A stretch of 64,000 bases of DNA from contig NZ_JAASAG010000003.1 in the NCBI RefSeq assembly GCF_012726265.1, positions 360,522 to 424,521 on the forward strand. Reading direction: 5' to 3'. The stretch is from Streptomyces sp. HNM0575. GTDB lineage: Bacteria; Actinomycetota; Actinomycetes; Streptomycetales; Streptomycetaceae. Within the stretch, counting starts at the first letter, position 1; each line of letters opens with the position of its first letter. The translations under genes were made by a program, and so were the position numbers. The notes beneath the pieces are model-generated. The model was not told where the DNA came from. It ran no database searches and saw only the letters and a program-made list of their open reading frames with translations. This document shows, one piece after another, positions 39,065 through 48,563 of the stretch.

Positions 39065-39925
39065 ATGATCGACGGCCGCCTCGTGGTCGACGCGCACGTG
39101 CACGCCGCCCGGCTGCCGACGCTGCGGCCCGCATGGCGGCGCTGGGCCGAGGAGTTCGGCGACGGCGCCGGGCTCGCGGGCCTCTACGACGAGAACGGCA
39201 CCCTCGTACCGGAACGCCTCGACGCCCACTTCGAGGCCGAAGGCGTCGACAAGGCGCTGCTGTTGTGCGAGTACAGCCCGAAGACGACCGGGGAGCAGCC
39301 GATCGAGGACGTGCTGCCGCTGATCAAGTACAACCCGCGCAGATTCCGTCCCGTCGCCAACATCAACCCGCATCTGCACTATCCCGTCGACGCCGAGCTC
39401 GAGCGGCAGCTGTCGCTGGGCGCCGTCGCGCTCAAACTGCACCCGGTGCACGGCGGGTTCAGCCCCGCCGACCCGGCCCTGTATCCGGCGTACCAGGTGT
39501 GCGCGGGCGCGGGCGTCCCGGTCGTGGTGCACTGCGGCACGAGTTCCTTCCCGGGCTCGATGAACAAGTACGCCGACCCGGTGCTGTTCGACGACGTGCT
39601 GCGCGACTTCCCCGGGCTCACGCTCGTGCTGGCGCACGGCGGCCGCGGCTGGTGGTATCAGGCCGCCGCCTTCCTCGCGCTGTCCCGTCCGAACGTCTGG
39701 ATCGAACTCTCCGGCCTGCCGCCGCACCGCCTGCCCGGCTACTACGCGCAGTACGAACTGGGCCGCCTGGCAGGGAAGTTCATCTTCGGCACCGACTGGC
39801 CGGGCGTGCCGGGCATCGCCCGCAACGCACGGGCGCTCGCCGGGCTCGGTCTCGACGAGGAGACCCTAGCCGGCGTTCTGGCAGGCAACGCGCTGGAGGT
39901 CTACCCGGGGCTGCGCGACGCGTAG
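39065..39925 (+). CDS. Amidohydrolase family 2 protein (ACMSD-like), 286 aa
   Basis: Metal-dependent TIM-barrel hydrolase. The N-terminal 'VVDAHVHAARLP' gives the H-x-H ligands; 'ALKLHPVHGG', 'VVVHCGTSSF', 'LVLAHGGRGWW' and 'IFGTDWPGVPG' supply the other His and Asp ligands. The family holds decarboxylases and hydrolases of ring-cleavage intermediates. Genes like this are often found next to benzoyl-CoA pathway genes, but its step here is not known. ATG 39065 follows 'GCAGGTGAGAG'. Same strand as the ligase and box genes. Confidence 0.87.
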   Translation: MIDGRLVVDAHVHAARLPTLRPAWRRWAEEFGDGAGLAGLYDENGTLVPERLDAHFEAEGVDKALLLCEYSPKTTGEQPIEDVLPLIKYNPRRFRPVANINPHLHYPVDAELERQLSLGAVALKLHPVHGGFSPADPALYPAYQVCAGAGVPVVVHCGTSSFPGSMNKYADPVLFDDVLRDFPGLTLVLAHGGRGWWYQAAAFLALSRPNVWIELSGLPPHRLPGYYAQYELGRLAGKFIFGTDWPGVPGIARNARALAGLGLDEETLAGVLAGNALEVYPGLRDA

Positions 39926-39990
39926 CACGAGTTCACCGGCCCGGTCCGAGGTTCACCGCGCCAGGCGCCCACACCGTGACGTTCTACAAA

Positions 39991-40002
39991 CTCTTGACGT
40001 CA
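39991..40002. promoter_or_regulatory. TGACGTCA palindrome upstream of boxC
   Basis: TTGACGTCAC near 39991-40000 carries an 8-bp perfect palindrome and a possible -35 hexamer (TTGACG). A GTGACG/CGTCAC pair brackets it from about 39977. This suggests that boxC has its own promoter. Confidence 0.4.
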
Positions 40003-40051
40003 CGGATGAATGATGTGGAACATGGTGGCATCCCAGGCTGGAGGACATCGC

Positions 40052-41791
<1,740 letters not shown>

Positions 41792-41792
41792 G

Positions 41793-43214
41793 ATGCCCGT
41801 CAACGGCGCCGACTACAGCGAGAAGATCCCCAACAACGTCGATCTGCGCGACGACCGCCGCCTCCAGCGCGCACTGGAGTCGTGGCAGCCCGACTTCCTC
41901 AACTGGTGGGAGTCGATGGGGCCTTCACTGCCCACCCAGGACGTCTACCTCCGTACGGCCGTCGACGTCGGCCGCGAAGGATGGGCGCACTTCGGGCACG
42001 TCGCCATGAAGGAGTACCGCTGGGGGATCTTCCTCGCCGAACGCGACCGGGACCGCAGGATCGGCTTCGGCGCGCACAAGGGCGAACCCGCCTGGCAGAA
42101 GGTGCCCGGCGAGTACCGCGCCGACCTCCAGCGCCTCATCGTCATCCAGGGCGACACCGAGCCCGCCAGCGTCGAACAGCAGCGCAACCTCGGCGCCACC
42201 GCGCCCAGCCTCTACGACCTCCGCAACCTCTTCCAGGTCAACGTCGAGGAAGGCCGCCACCTGTGGGCCATGGTCTACCTGCTGCACGCCTACTTCGGCA
42301 GGGAGGGCCGCGAGGAGGCCGAGGAGCTGCTGCGCCGCAACTCCGGCAGCGACGAATCGCCGCGCATACTCGGCGCGTTCAACGAGGAGACCCCGGACTG
42401 GCTCTCCTTCTTCATGTTCACCTACTTCACCGACCGCGACGGCAAGTACCAGCTCGGCACCCTCAAGGAGTCCGGCTTCGACCCGCTCTCGCGCACCTGC
42501 GAGTTCATGCTGAAGGAAGAGGCGCACCACATGTTCGTCGGTACGACGGGCATCGACCGCGTCGTCGAGCGGACCGCGCAGCTGATGGTGGAGCACGACA
42601 CGGACGACGTCACAGCGCTCGGCGCCATCCCCCTCGACGTCGTGCAGAAGTACCTCAACTTCCACTACTCGGTGTCGCTGGACCTCTTCGGCAGCGAGAC
42701 CTCCAGCAACGTCGCCAACTACTACACCGCGGGCATCAAGGGCCGCTGGCGTGAGGACCGCCGCAAGGACGACCACCGGCTCACCGGCGACTCGGTCCAC
42801 GTAGACGCCCTCGTCGACGGCGACATCGCCACCACCGAGGTCGCCGCGCTCGTCGGCCTCAACACCGACCTGCGGCGCGAGTACATCGGCGACTGCCAGA
42901 GCGGCGTCAACCGCTGGAACAAGATCCTCGAAGACGCCGGGCTCGCACCGCGCTTCCGGCTCCCCAGCGTCGCCTTCAACCGCAAGGTGGGCGCCTTCGC
43001 CGGCATCGAGGCCGCACCCGACGGCACGGTGCTCACGGCGGAGGAGTGGGAGCGGAGCATGGCCGCGTGGCTGCCGACGGCGGTCGACAAGACCTACGTC
43101 TGCTCGCTCATGCAGCCCGTGCACGAACGCGGCAGGATCGCCGGCTGGATCGCCCCGCCCCGGCGCGGCATCAACGGTCAGCCCTTCGACTACGAGTACG
43201 TCCATCTGGCCTGA
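41793..43214 (+). CDS. boxB: Benzoyl-CoA 2,3-epoxidase oxygenase subunit BoxB, 473 aa
   Basis: Di-iron monooxygenase that epoxidises the benzoyl-CoA ring using O2 and electrons from the reductase BoxA. Iron ligands are in 'QVNVEEGRHLWAMVYLLH' (E-E-x-x-H) and 'EFMLKEEAHHMFVGTTG' (E-E-x-H). The N-terminal 'KIPNNVDLRDDRRLQRALE' and the C-terminal 'PPRRGINGQPFDYEYVHLA' are highly typical, and the length is that of known BoxB proteins. Start ATG one base after the boxC stop. No boxA or boxD is found on either side within the window. Confidence 0.94.
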   Translation: MPVNGADYSEKIPNNVDLRDDRRLQRALESWQPDFLNWWESMGPSLPTQDVYLRTAVDVGREGWAHFGHVAMKEYRWGIFLAERDRDRRIGFGAHKGEPAWQKVPGEYRADLQRLIVIQGDTEPASVEQQRNLGATAPSLYDLRNLFQVNVEEGRHLWAMVYLLHAYFGREGREEAEELLRRNSGSDESPRILGAFNEETPDWLSFFMFTYFTDRDGKYQLGTLKESGFDPLSRTCEFMLKEEAHHMFVGTTGIDRVVERTAQLMVEHDTDDVTALGAIPLDVVQKYLNFHYSVSLDLFGSETSSNVANYYTAGIKGRWREDRRKDDHRLTGDSVHVDALVDGDIATTEVAALVGLNTDLRREYIGDCQSGVNRWNKILEDAGLAPRFRLPSVAFNRKVGAFAGIEAAPDGTVLTAEEWERSMAAWLPTAVDKTYVCSLMQPVHERGRIAGWIAPPRRGINGQPFDYEYVHLA

Positions 43215-43218
43215 GCGC

Positions 43219-43237
43219 GCGGGGAGTTGAGCCCCGC
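43219..43237. terminator. Small hairpin between boxB and the CcdA gene
   Basis: GCGGGG-AGTTGAG-CCCCGC, 6-bp stem, in the 41-bp gap between convergent genes. Modest terminator. Confidence 0.4.
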
Positions 43238-43255
43238 CCGTGCGCCCGGCTCACC

Positions 43256-44161
43256 TCACCCGACGGCTTGCTCAGCCCGCTCCTCGTCGTGCCCGCGCGG
43301 GCCCGCGCCGTCCGCGGGCCGCCGCCCGCGAAGCCTGCGGCCCGCCACCGCGACGATCAGCAGCACCGCGAACACCCCGGCGACGACGGGGACTCCAGTC
43401 CACTCCAGGGCCGCCGCGATCGTCCGCTGCACCGTGCCCGCACCGTCGACGACCGGGTCGCCGTCCGCGACGCCGCCGCCGAGGGCGCGGATCTCGTACC
43501 AGCCGTAGTAGGCCGTATAGGCGCCCACAAGGACCAGAAGCCCGCCGCCCAGCCGCGACGCCGACGCGCCCAGCCGGCGCAGCCGTCCGACGGCGGACGT
43601 GCGGGCGAGCGCCACGGCCAGCGCCGCCGTACCGACGACGGCGCCCATCCCCGCCGCGTACGCCCCGAAGAGCAGCAGCCCGCCCGCGGTCGAACCGCTG
43701 CGGAAGGCCGACACGACGGTCGCGAGGAACGGTGCGATCGTGCAGCCGAGCGAGGCCACCGCGTACGCGCCGCCGAACAGCGCCATCGACGGCACGGAAC
43801 GGGCGACCCCGGGCGCCCGGCGGACCCTCGGCAGCAGCGCCGGCAGCCCGCGCCCCGCCAGCAGCCACACGCCCAGGCCCGCGAGAAGCACGCCGAAGAC
43901 GACCGTGAACCACGGCAGATGCTGCTGCACCTGGCTCGCGACAGGCGCGACGACCAGGCCGAAGATCCCGAACACGGCCGCGAACCCCACCGTCATCGCG
44001 GCGGTCGCGGCCAGCGCACGCCCCACGGCCGCTCCCCGCGAGGGCGAGTCGTCACCCAGCACCAGCAGCGACAGATAGGCGGGCAGCAGGGCGAAGCCGC
44101 AGGGGTTCACCGCCGCGAGCATGCCCGCGGTCAGCGCCAGCGCGAGGGGCAGATCGGCCAT
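43256..44161 (-). CDS. CcdA-type cytochrome c biogenesis / thiol-transfer membrane protein, 301 aa
   Basis: DsbD/CcdA-family membrane protein with six or more helices. The first helix bears the conserved Cys in 'AVNPCGFALLPAYLSLL' and the second is 'ASLGCTIAPFLATVVSAF'; these two Cys carry electrons from cytoplasmic thioredoxin across the membrane. C-terminal residues after 205 add two extra helices and a charged tail. The gene is 22 bp downstream of a TlpA-like thioredoxin lipoprotein gene, its probable outside partner. No resB/resC-like gene is nearby, so haem maturation is not certain. Confidence 0.88.
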   Translation of the reverse strand: MADLPLALALTAGMLAAVNPCGFALLPAYLSLLVLGDDSPSRGAAVGRALAATAAMTVGFAAVFGIFGLVVAPVASQVQQHLPWFTVVFGVLLAGLGVWLLAGRGLPALLPRVRRAPGVARSVPSMALFGGAYAVASLGCTIAPFLATVVSAFRSGSTAGGLLLFGAYAAGMGAVVGTAALAVALARTSAVGRLRRLGASASRLGGGLLVLVGAYTAYYGWYEIRALGGGVADGDPVVDGAGTVQRTIAAALEWTGVPVVAGVFAVLLIVAVAGRRLRGRRPADGAGPRGHDEERAEQAVG

Positions 44162-44183
44162 GTGAGCGTCGGGGCGCCGTAGT

Positions 44184-44843
44184 TCAGCCGGCCAGCCCGG
44201 CCACCTGCTTGGTCAGCTGGTCCGGACTCGTCGCGGCGCCCTCGTGTACCGTCCGCCCGTTCTTGTCGAGCATGACGTACGAACTCTGCTGCGAGATCCC
44301 GAACTTCTTCCAGACGGAGCCCTTCTGGTCGTTGAGATGCGGGAAGTTGCCGACCTTCTGCGTCTTGACGAAGCCGCGGATCGGCTCGGTCTTGTCCAGC
44401 CCGGCCACGCCGACGAAGTTGACCTTGCCCTTGTACTTGGCGGCGAGCTTCGCCGTCGTCGAGGCCTGCCCCTGGCACGTACCGCACCACGGCGCCCAGA
44501 ACCACAGCACCGACGGCTTCCCGGCCAGCGACTCGCCCTTGAACGACTTCCCGTCGAGCGTCGTGCTCGCGAACTTCAGCTTCGCGGCCACCGCCTTGCC
44601 GTCCGGGGCCTTCTCACCCGGGGCGATACCCGCCGAGCCGCCCTCTTCCTTGCCGGTGTCCTTGCCGCCGCCCTTCTCCTCGCCCTTCCCGCTGCCCGTC
44701 TCCTTGCCCTGGTCCTTGTCCGTCGCGGACTTGCCAGCGGGCTCCGGCTCCTCGTTCATGCCGCAGCCGGCCACGGACAGTGCGCCCGCGACGAGCAGGG
44801 CGGTGAGGGCTGTACGGGTTCGGGTTCGACCGGCACGCATCAT
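44184..44843 (-). CDS. TlpA-like thioredoxin lipoprotein, 219 aa
   Basis: Exported redoxin: a signal peptide ends in the lipobox 'LSVAGCG'. A Lys/Glu/Gly-rich spacer of about 55 residues follows, then a thioredoxin domain with active site 'WAPWCGTCQG', 'VNFVGVAGLDK' and the cis-Pro region 'QQSSYVMLDKNGRTV'. It reduces or oxidises thiols outside the membrane, most likely recharged by the CcdA protein encoded next. Tandem ATG codons at 44843 and 44840; AGAGG lies 6 bp upstream. Confidence 0.9.
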   Translation of the reverse strand: MMRAGRTRTRTALTALLVAGALSVAGCGMNEEPEPAGKSATDKDQGKETGSGKGEEKGGGKDTGKEEGGSAGIAPGEKAPDGKAVAAKLKFASTTLDGKSFKGESLAGKPSVLWFWAPWCGTCQGQASTTAKLAAKYKGKVNFVGVAGLDKTEPIRGFVKTQKVGNFPHLNDQKGSVWKKFGISQQSSYVMLDKNGRTVHEGAATSPDQLTKQVAGLAG

Positions 44844-45327
44844 CTGAGTCCTCTGGTCACGGATCGGGCCCATCACGCTAGGACGCGCCGCCCGGCACCA
44901 GTCGGTCTTTAGCGGCAGCTGACTAATCCGCGGCGGGCGACGGCTTCCCACCGGAGTGCGGGCCGAGAGTCAAGCAGCGGCAGGAACGGCGAAGCCCGGT
45001 CCCCTGTGCATGCGCTTGCTCGGCTGCATGCCGTGCCCGGCTCGTCCGTGCACTGTGCCCGGCGGCTGCGCGCCGGAATGGACTTCGTGCGCGAGCCGTC
45101 TCAACGCCACCCCGACCCCACCCCGACCCCACGCAACGCCTGGGCGCCCCGGCGGTGTTGGGGCCCGACCGGCCGCGGAGAGCGGCGCGCGGCCGGTCAC
45201 GGCCGCCGCGTATCCGGCCGTGACCGCCCGTCCCCGGCGGTCCGTCCCCGGCCGTTCACTCCATCCGCGTGACCGCCACGGCGCGGGAGGCGGGTTCCCG
45301 CGAAACCGGCACACGAGGCGGAGCACG
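44844..45327. other. Gene-free region with a strong stem-loop, 484 bp
   Basis: Between the TlpA-like gene (minus) and a small plus-strand ORF. The notable element is a perfect 11-bp stem GGTCACGGCCG/CGGCCGTGACC (45195-45205 and 45215-45225, 9-nt loop). Around 45110-45130 there is a CCCCGACCCCA repeat. Long ORFs on the minus strand here lack protein-like composition. No RNA family recognised. Confidence 0.45.
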
Positions 45328-45429
45328 ATGCGCCAGACCCTGCCTGCCCCGGACGGGGCCCGGCGCACACCCCGGGCCCCCGAGGGGCAGGCCGCGCCGC
45401 ACCGCGGCCCGGCGCTCCCCCTCCTGTAG
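45328..45429 (+). CDS. Possible 33-residue peptide
   Basis: ATG preceded by GGCGGAG at 6 bp; stops at TAG 45427-45429, 29 bp before the next gene. The product is Pro/Arg/Ala rich, ends 'RGPALPLL', and has no Cys or membrane segment. It could be a leader peptide for the next gene or a chance ORF. Confidence 0.25.
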   Translation: MRQTLPAPDGARRTPRAPEGQAAPHRGPALPLL

Positions 45430-45458
45430 CGCCGGGCCGCCCGGAAGGGACGACGGGG

Positions 45459-45827
45459 ATGGACACCCACTGGCACGCCTTCGGTTACACCGGCCACGAG
45501 AGACCCCGCGACGGCGAGGCCCGCGATCCGGAGTCGGCCACACCGCCCATCGAGCTGGACGCATGGTTCGCCAAGCCCCGCTCGATGATGGACGGCACCT
45601 TCACCGAAGCCGCCGCGGCGGCGGACTGGCTGGAGCGCGAACTCGACGAGTCCCCGCCACCCGCCGCGGCGCTCCCCGTACGGCTGCACATGCGTCACGC
45701 CCGCGACGCCCTGAGCCGTGGCGCCGACGCCTACGTCGGCTACTACACGGCACACGGCGGCTTCCTCGTGCGGGCGCTCCTCGCCTGCCCCCGCCGGGGG
45801 CGACGCTGCCCGGCACCCCCGAGGTAG
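45459..45827 (+). CDS. Hypothetical protein, 122 aa
   Basis: Good start: GGAAGGGACGACGGGG before the ATG. The soluble product has aromatic and acidic N-terminal residues ('MDTHWHAFGYTG'), a central helix 'AAAAADWLERELDE', then 'LPVRLHMRHARDALSRG' and an Arg/Pro tail. The codon pattern is normal for this genome, so it is likely a real gene, but I recognise no family. A strong terminator follows at once. Confidence 0.65.
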   Translation: MDTHWHAFGYTGHERPRDGEARDPESATPPIELDAWFAKPRSMMDGTFTEAAAAADWLERELDESPPPAAALPVRLHMRHARDALSRGADAYVGYYTAHGGFLVRALLACPRRGRRCPAPPR

Positions 45828-45829
45828 CG

Positions 45830-45869
45830 GCACGCGGCGGTACCGCCCCGTGCCGGTACCGCCGCGTGC
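45830..45869. terminator. Strong bidirectional terminator
   Basis: Perfect 16-bp stem (arms 45830-45845 and 45854-45869, GCACGCGGCGGTACCG and its inverse) with an 8-nt loop, between the convergent hypothetical gene and the AhpD-like gene. Confidence 0.85.
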
Positions 45870-45885
45870 GTCCCGGGGACTCCCG

Positions 45886-45911
45886 GTCAGTTCCCGGTCA
45901 CTTCCCGGTCA
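45886..45911. repeat. 11-bp tandem repeat containing the AhpD-like stop codon
   Basis: CCCGGTCA followed by three varying bases occurs three times. On the minus strand each copy carries TGACCGGG, so the real stop codon is followed by two further TGA copies. Confidence 0.75.
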
Positions 45912-46382
45912 GCCGAGCTGGCCGGGCTGATAGTCGCCGGCGGGCTGCCGGATGATGACGTTCAGCCGGTTGAAGGCGTTGATGAGGGCGATCTGGGCCA
46001 CGAGGGCGGTGAGTTGCTCCTCGTCGTAGTGCTTGGCGGCGTTCTCCCAGGCCTCGTCCGTGACGCCGCCCGCCGCGTCCGCGATGCGGGTGCCCTGCTC
46101 GGCCAGCTCCAGCGCCGCGCGCTCGGCCTCCGAGAAGACCGTGGCCTCCCGCCACGCGGCGACGAGGTTGAGGCGCACCGAGGTCTCACCGGCGGCTTCG
46201 GCGTCCTTGGTGTGCATGTCGGTGCAGAAGCCGCACCCGTTGATCTGACTCGCGCGGAGGTTCACCAGCTCCCGGGTCGAGGCCGGCAGCGGCGACTCCG
46301 ACACCACCTGGCCCGCGGAGACGAGGTGCTTCAGAAGCTTGCCGGAGATGGGGCTGCCGAAGATGTTCAGACGGGCTTCCAT
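45909..46382 (-). CDS. Carboxymuconolactone decarboxylase / AhpD-like protein, 157 aa
   Basis: All-helical AhpD/CMD-family protein. The redox motif 'NGCGFCTDMHTKDA' (C-x-x-C-x-x-x-H) and the upstream 'ASTRELVNLRASQI' are the AhpD core, giving peroxidase-like thiol chemistry in the cytoplasm. The C-terminal 'VAQIALINAFNRLNVIIRQPAG' helix is usual for Streptomyces members. GAGGAG precedes the ATG at 46382. Function probably thiol-dependent peroxide or organic hydroperoxide removal; substrate unknown. Confidence 0.88.
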   Translation of the reverse strand: MEARLNIFGSPISGKLLKHLVSAGQVVSESPLPASTRELVNLRASQINGCGFCTDMHTKDAEAAGETSVRLNLVAAWREATVFSEAERAALELAEQGTRIADAAGGVTDEAWENAAKHYDEEQLTALVAQIALINAFNRLNVIIRQPAGDYQPGQLG

Positions 46383-46520
46383 GGTGGGCTCCTCTGCCGT
46401 TGTCGGTGGCTTCACACCTACGACGGGACGGCGGGACCCGATGTGACACGGAGGGCTGTGACGTGCGTCTCCCGGCTCGCGCCGAAGGCGGCCGGGTCCG
46501 GGAGGGCGCCGGCGCCGCGT

Positions 46521-46949
46521 TCACATGTCGTCGGGCAGGAGCCGGAAGGCGGAGTGGCCCGTCAAGGGCCGCACCATCCGGAAGTGGCGGCGGTCCAGTG
46601 TCAGTAGCGAGTCGGTGTGGTATTCGGCCGCCATCACCATGTTCATCGTGTCGGTCAGCCCGATCTGCGGATACCTGCGCATCGTGACCAGCGCCGTGGA
46701 CAAGTGCTGCTCGGTCTCCGGGACCCCGTAGCGTCGTACTGCGGTGCGGTCTCGGACGTGCGCCAGCGCGCCTTGCGCTGCCTCCGCGCCGATCCGGGTA
46801 CTGAGGAGATAGTCGAGTTCGGCGAGTACGAGCGGTGTGACGACCAGATGGGAAGAGGCCGCAACTGCCTTGCGGCATGCCGCATGTTCGGGTGCGCTGC
46901 CGTCGAAGTATGCATACAGGCCCGAGGTGTCCGCGATGAGGATCGTCAC
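46521..46949 (-). CDS. VapC-type PIN-domain toxin, 142 aa
   Basis: PIN-domain ribonuclease. The acidic active-site residues are visible: Asp in 'LIADTSGLYAYFD', Glu in 'LVLAELDYLLSTR' and the later 'IGLTDTMNMVMAA'. VapC toxins cleave tRNA or rRNA and bind Mg2+ through these acids. The GTG start overlaps the antitoxin stop by 4 bp (GTGA). Normal length for the family. Expression is probably held down by the antitoxin bound at the upstream palindrome. Confidence 0.88.
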   Translation of the reverse strand: MTILIADTSGLYAYFDGSAPEHAACRKAVAASSHLVVTPLVLAELDYLLSTRIGAEAAQGALAHVRDRTAVRRYGVPETEQHLSTALVTMRRYPQIGLTDTMNMVMAAEYHTDSLLTLDRRHFRMVRPLTGHSAFRLLPDDM

Positions 46950-47197
46950 GCGCCGAACCCTTCCAGGTAACTTCCTCGTCCCGCCGACCAGTCGACGGTG
47001 GATCCGCTGTAGAAGACAGGGCCTTCCTCGTCGTCTCCCATGGGGTCGGTCGGGTACGCGGCAACCGTTTCGGTCGTGACCGGCGACAGTGTGGCGACCA
47101 CTCGTCCGTTCTTGGTCACGGTCACGCGTTCACCGCGCTCGGCCGCGGCGAGGATCCTCGACGCGTTCTGATTGAACTCTCGTGCAGTGGCTTCCAT
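46946..47197 (-). CDS. Phd/YefM-type antitoxin, 83 aa
   Basis: N-terminal Phd/YefM fold 'EATAREFNQNASRILAAAERGE' with 'VTVTKNGRVVATLSPV', which binds DNA as a dimer. The C-terminal part ('DWSAGRGSYLEGFGA') is the toxin-neutralising tail. First gene of the pair with the PIN toxin. The ATG sits directly on the end of a perfect palindrome and no Shine-Dalgarno sequence is possible, so the message is probably leaderless. Confidence 0.88.
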   Translation of the reverse strand: MEATAREFNQNASRILAAAERGERVTVTKNGRVVATLSPVTTETVAAYPTDPMGDDEEGPVFYSGSTVDWSAGRGSYLEGFGA

Positions 47198-47215
47198 GTA
47201 GTACAACTTACTACA
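47197..47215. promoter_or_regulatory. Autoregulatory operator TGTAGTA-CAACT-TACTACA
   Basis: Perfect 7-bp arms and a 5-bp spacer, overlapping the first base of the antitoxin ATG. AT-rich against its surroundings. A TAGTAA/TACTAC element within it may be the -10, so antitoxin binding would block RNA polymerase. Confidence 0.75.
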
Positions 47216-47365
47216 CGTCTGGAGTGGCCGGTGACCGCTACCGCTCCGGTAGCGCCCTCGCGGGGACGGGCGCCCGACGGTCGGCTCGTGGCACGTTACG
47301 AACGGTGCGTTCCGTCTCACGGACCGTCACCGCCGCCAAGCGCTTCCGGGTGCATATATTGCCCC

Positions 47366-48499
47366 ATGAGCCACGAAACGATCACCTTGTCCCTGTGCGG
47401 TGACGTGATGCTCGGGCGGGGCGTCGACCAGATCCTGCCGCATCCCGGGGACCGGGAGCTGCGTGAGGCGCACATGCGGGACGCGCGGTCGTACGTCGAG
47501 CTCGTGGAGGCGGTGCACGGGCGCATCGGCACCCCGGTCGACTACTCCTGGCCCTGGGGCGAGGCCCTGCGGACGCTGGACGAGGCCGCGCCCGACGCCC
47601 GCGTGCTCAACCTCGAGACAAGCGTCACCCGGCACGGCGGCTTCGATCCCGGCAAGGGCGTCAACTACCGCATGAACCCCGCCAACCTCGGCGCTCTCGC
47701 CGCCGTGCGCCCCGATGTGTGCGTACTCGCGAACAACCACGTGCTGGACTTCGGCAGGCCCGGTCTCGAAGAGACCCTCGACGCCCTCGCGGCCGCGGGC
47801 CTGCGGACGGCCGGTGCCGGGCGGAGCGCCGACGAGGCCCGCAGACCGGCCGTGGTGCCGGTGGACGGCGGGCACCGGCGGGTGCTGGTGCTGTCCCTCG
47901 GCACGCCCTCCAGCGGCATCCCCGCCGCCTGGGCGGCGCGACCGGACCGCCCGGGGGTCAACTTCCTGGAACGGCCCGGCCGTTCGGCCGCCGCAGCGAT
48001 CTCGCACCGCATGCTGGAGTCGCGACGGCCGGGCGACATCGTGGTCGTGTCCGTGCACTGGGGATCCAACTGGGGCTACGGAGTGGCCCGCGACCAGACG
48101 GCCTTCGCGCACGCGCTGATCGACGGCGGCGGCGTCGATGTAGTACATGGACACTCCTCGCACCACCCGCGCCCCGTCGAGATCTACCGCGGCAAGCTCG
48201 TGCTCTACGGCTGCGGCGACTTCGTCGACGACTACGAGGGCGTCGAGGGATTCGAGGAGTACCGGGACGAACTGCGGCTGCTGTATCTCGCATCGGTCGA
48301 GGCGGACTCGGGCAGGCTGGCCGCGCTGCGCATGGTGCCGTTCCGCTCCCGCGGTATGCGGCTGGAGCGAGCGGAAGCCGAGGACACCGAGTGGCTGCGT
48401 GCCGTACTCGACCGGATCAGCAGGGAGTTCGGGGTACGGGTGGGGACCGGCGGTGACGGCACGCTGACCGTGCGGACCGCGGAGCGGCTTCGGGACTGA
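47366..48499 (+). CDS. CapA-family (poly-gamma-glutamate synthesis type) protein, 377 aa
   Basis: Metallophosphoesterase-like fold of the CapA/PgsA family. Metal motifs in order: 'LCGDVMLGRGVDQI', 'LNLETSVTRHGGF', 'VLANNHVLDFGRPG', 'VVSVHWGSNWGYGV' and 'VHGHSSHHPRPVEIY'. There is no signal peptide or membrane anchor, unlike true PgsA, so a role in capsule polymer is doubtful; an enzymatic role in the cytoplasm is more likely. A TATATT element (47355-47360) stands just before the ATG, suggesting a leaderless transcript. Confidence 0.87.
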   Translation: MSHETITLSLCGDVMLGRGVDQILPHPGDRELREAHMRDARSYVELVEAVHGRIGTPVDYSWPWGEALRTLDEAAPDARVLNLETSVTRHGGFDPGKGVNYRMNPANLGALAAVRPDVCVLANNHVLDFGRPGLEETLDALAAAGLRTAGAGRSADEARRPAVVPVDGGHRRVLVLSLGTPSSGIPAAWAARPDRPGVNFLERPGRSAAAAISHRMLESRRPGDIVVVSVHWGSNWGYGVARDQTAFAHALIDGGGVDVVHGHSSHHPRPVEIYRGKLVLYGCGDFVDDYEGVEGFEEYRDELRLLYLASVEADSGRLAALRMVPFRSRGMRLERAEAEDTEWLRAVLDRISREFGVRVGTGGDGTLTVRTAERLRD

Positions 48500-48509
48500 C
48501 GCCGGGGGC

Positions 48510-48526
48510 GGCCCGGCCGCCGGGCC
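48510..48526. terminator. Compact hairpin between the CapA and DgoD genes
   Basis: GGCCCGG-CCG-CCGGGCC, 7-bp perfect stem in the 64-bp gap between convergent genes. Confidence 0.5.
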
Positions 48527-48563
48527 TCACGCTCGCCCAGCCGCGACCGGTCCCCGAGCCCGC

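Noticed and set aside
36966..39134. 722-residue minus-strand ORF opposite the benzoate-CoA ligase
   Set aside because: Shadow of the ligase gene; no motifs and improbable residue composition.
44970..45833. 287-residue minus-strand ORF in the gene-free stretch
   Set aside because: Gly/Arg/Ala-rich without domain, overlaps the better supported 122-residue plus-strand gene, and has no credible start.
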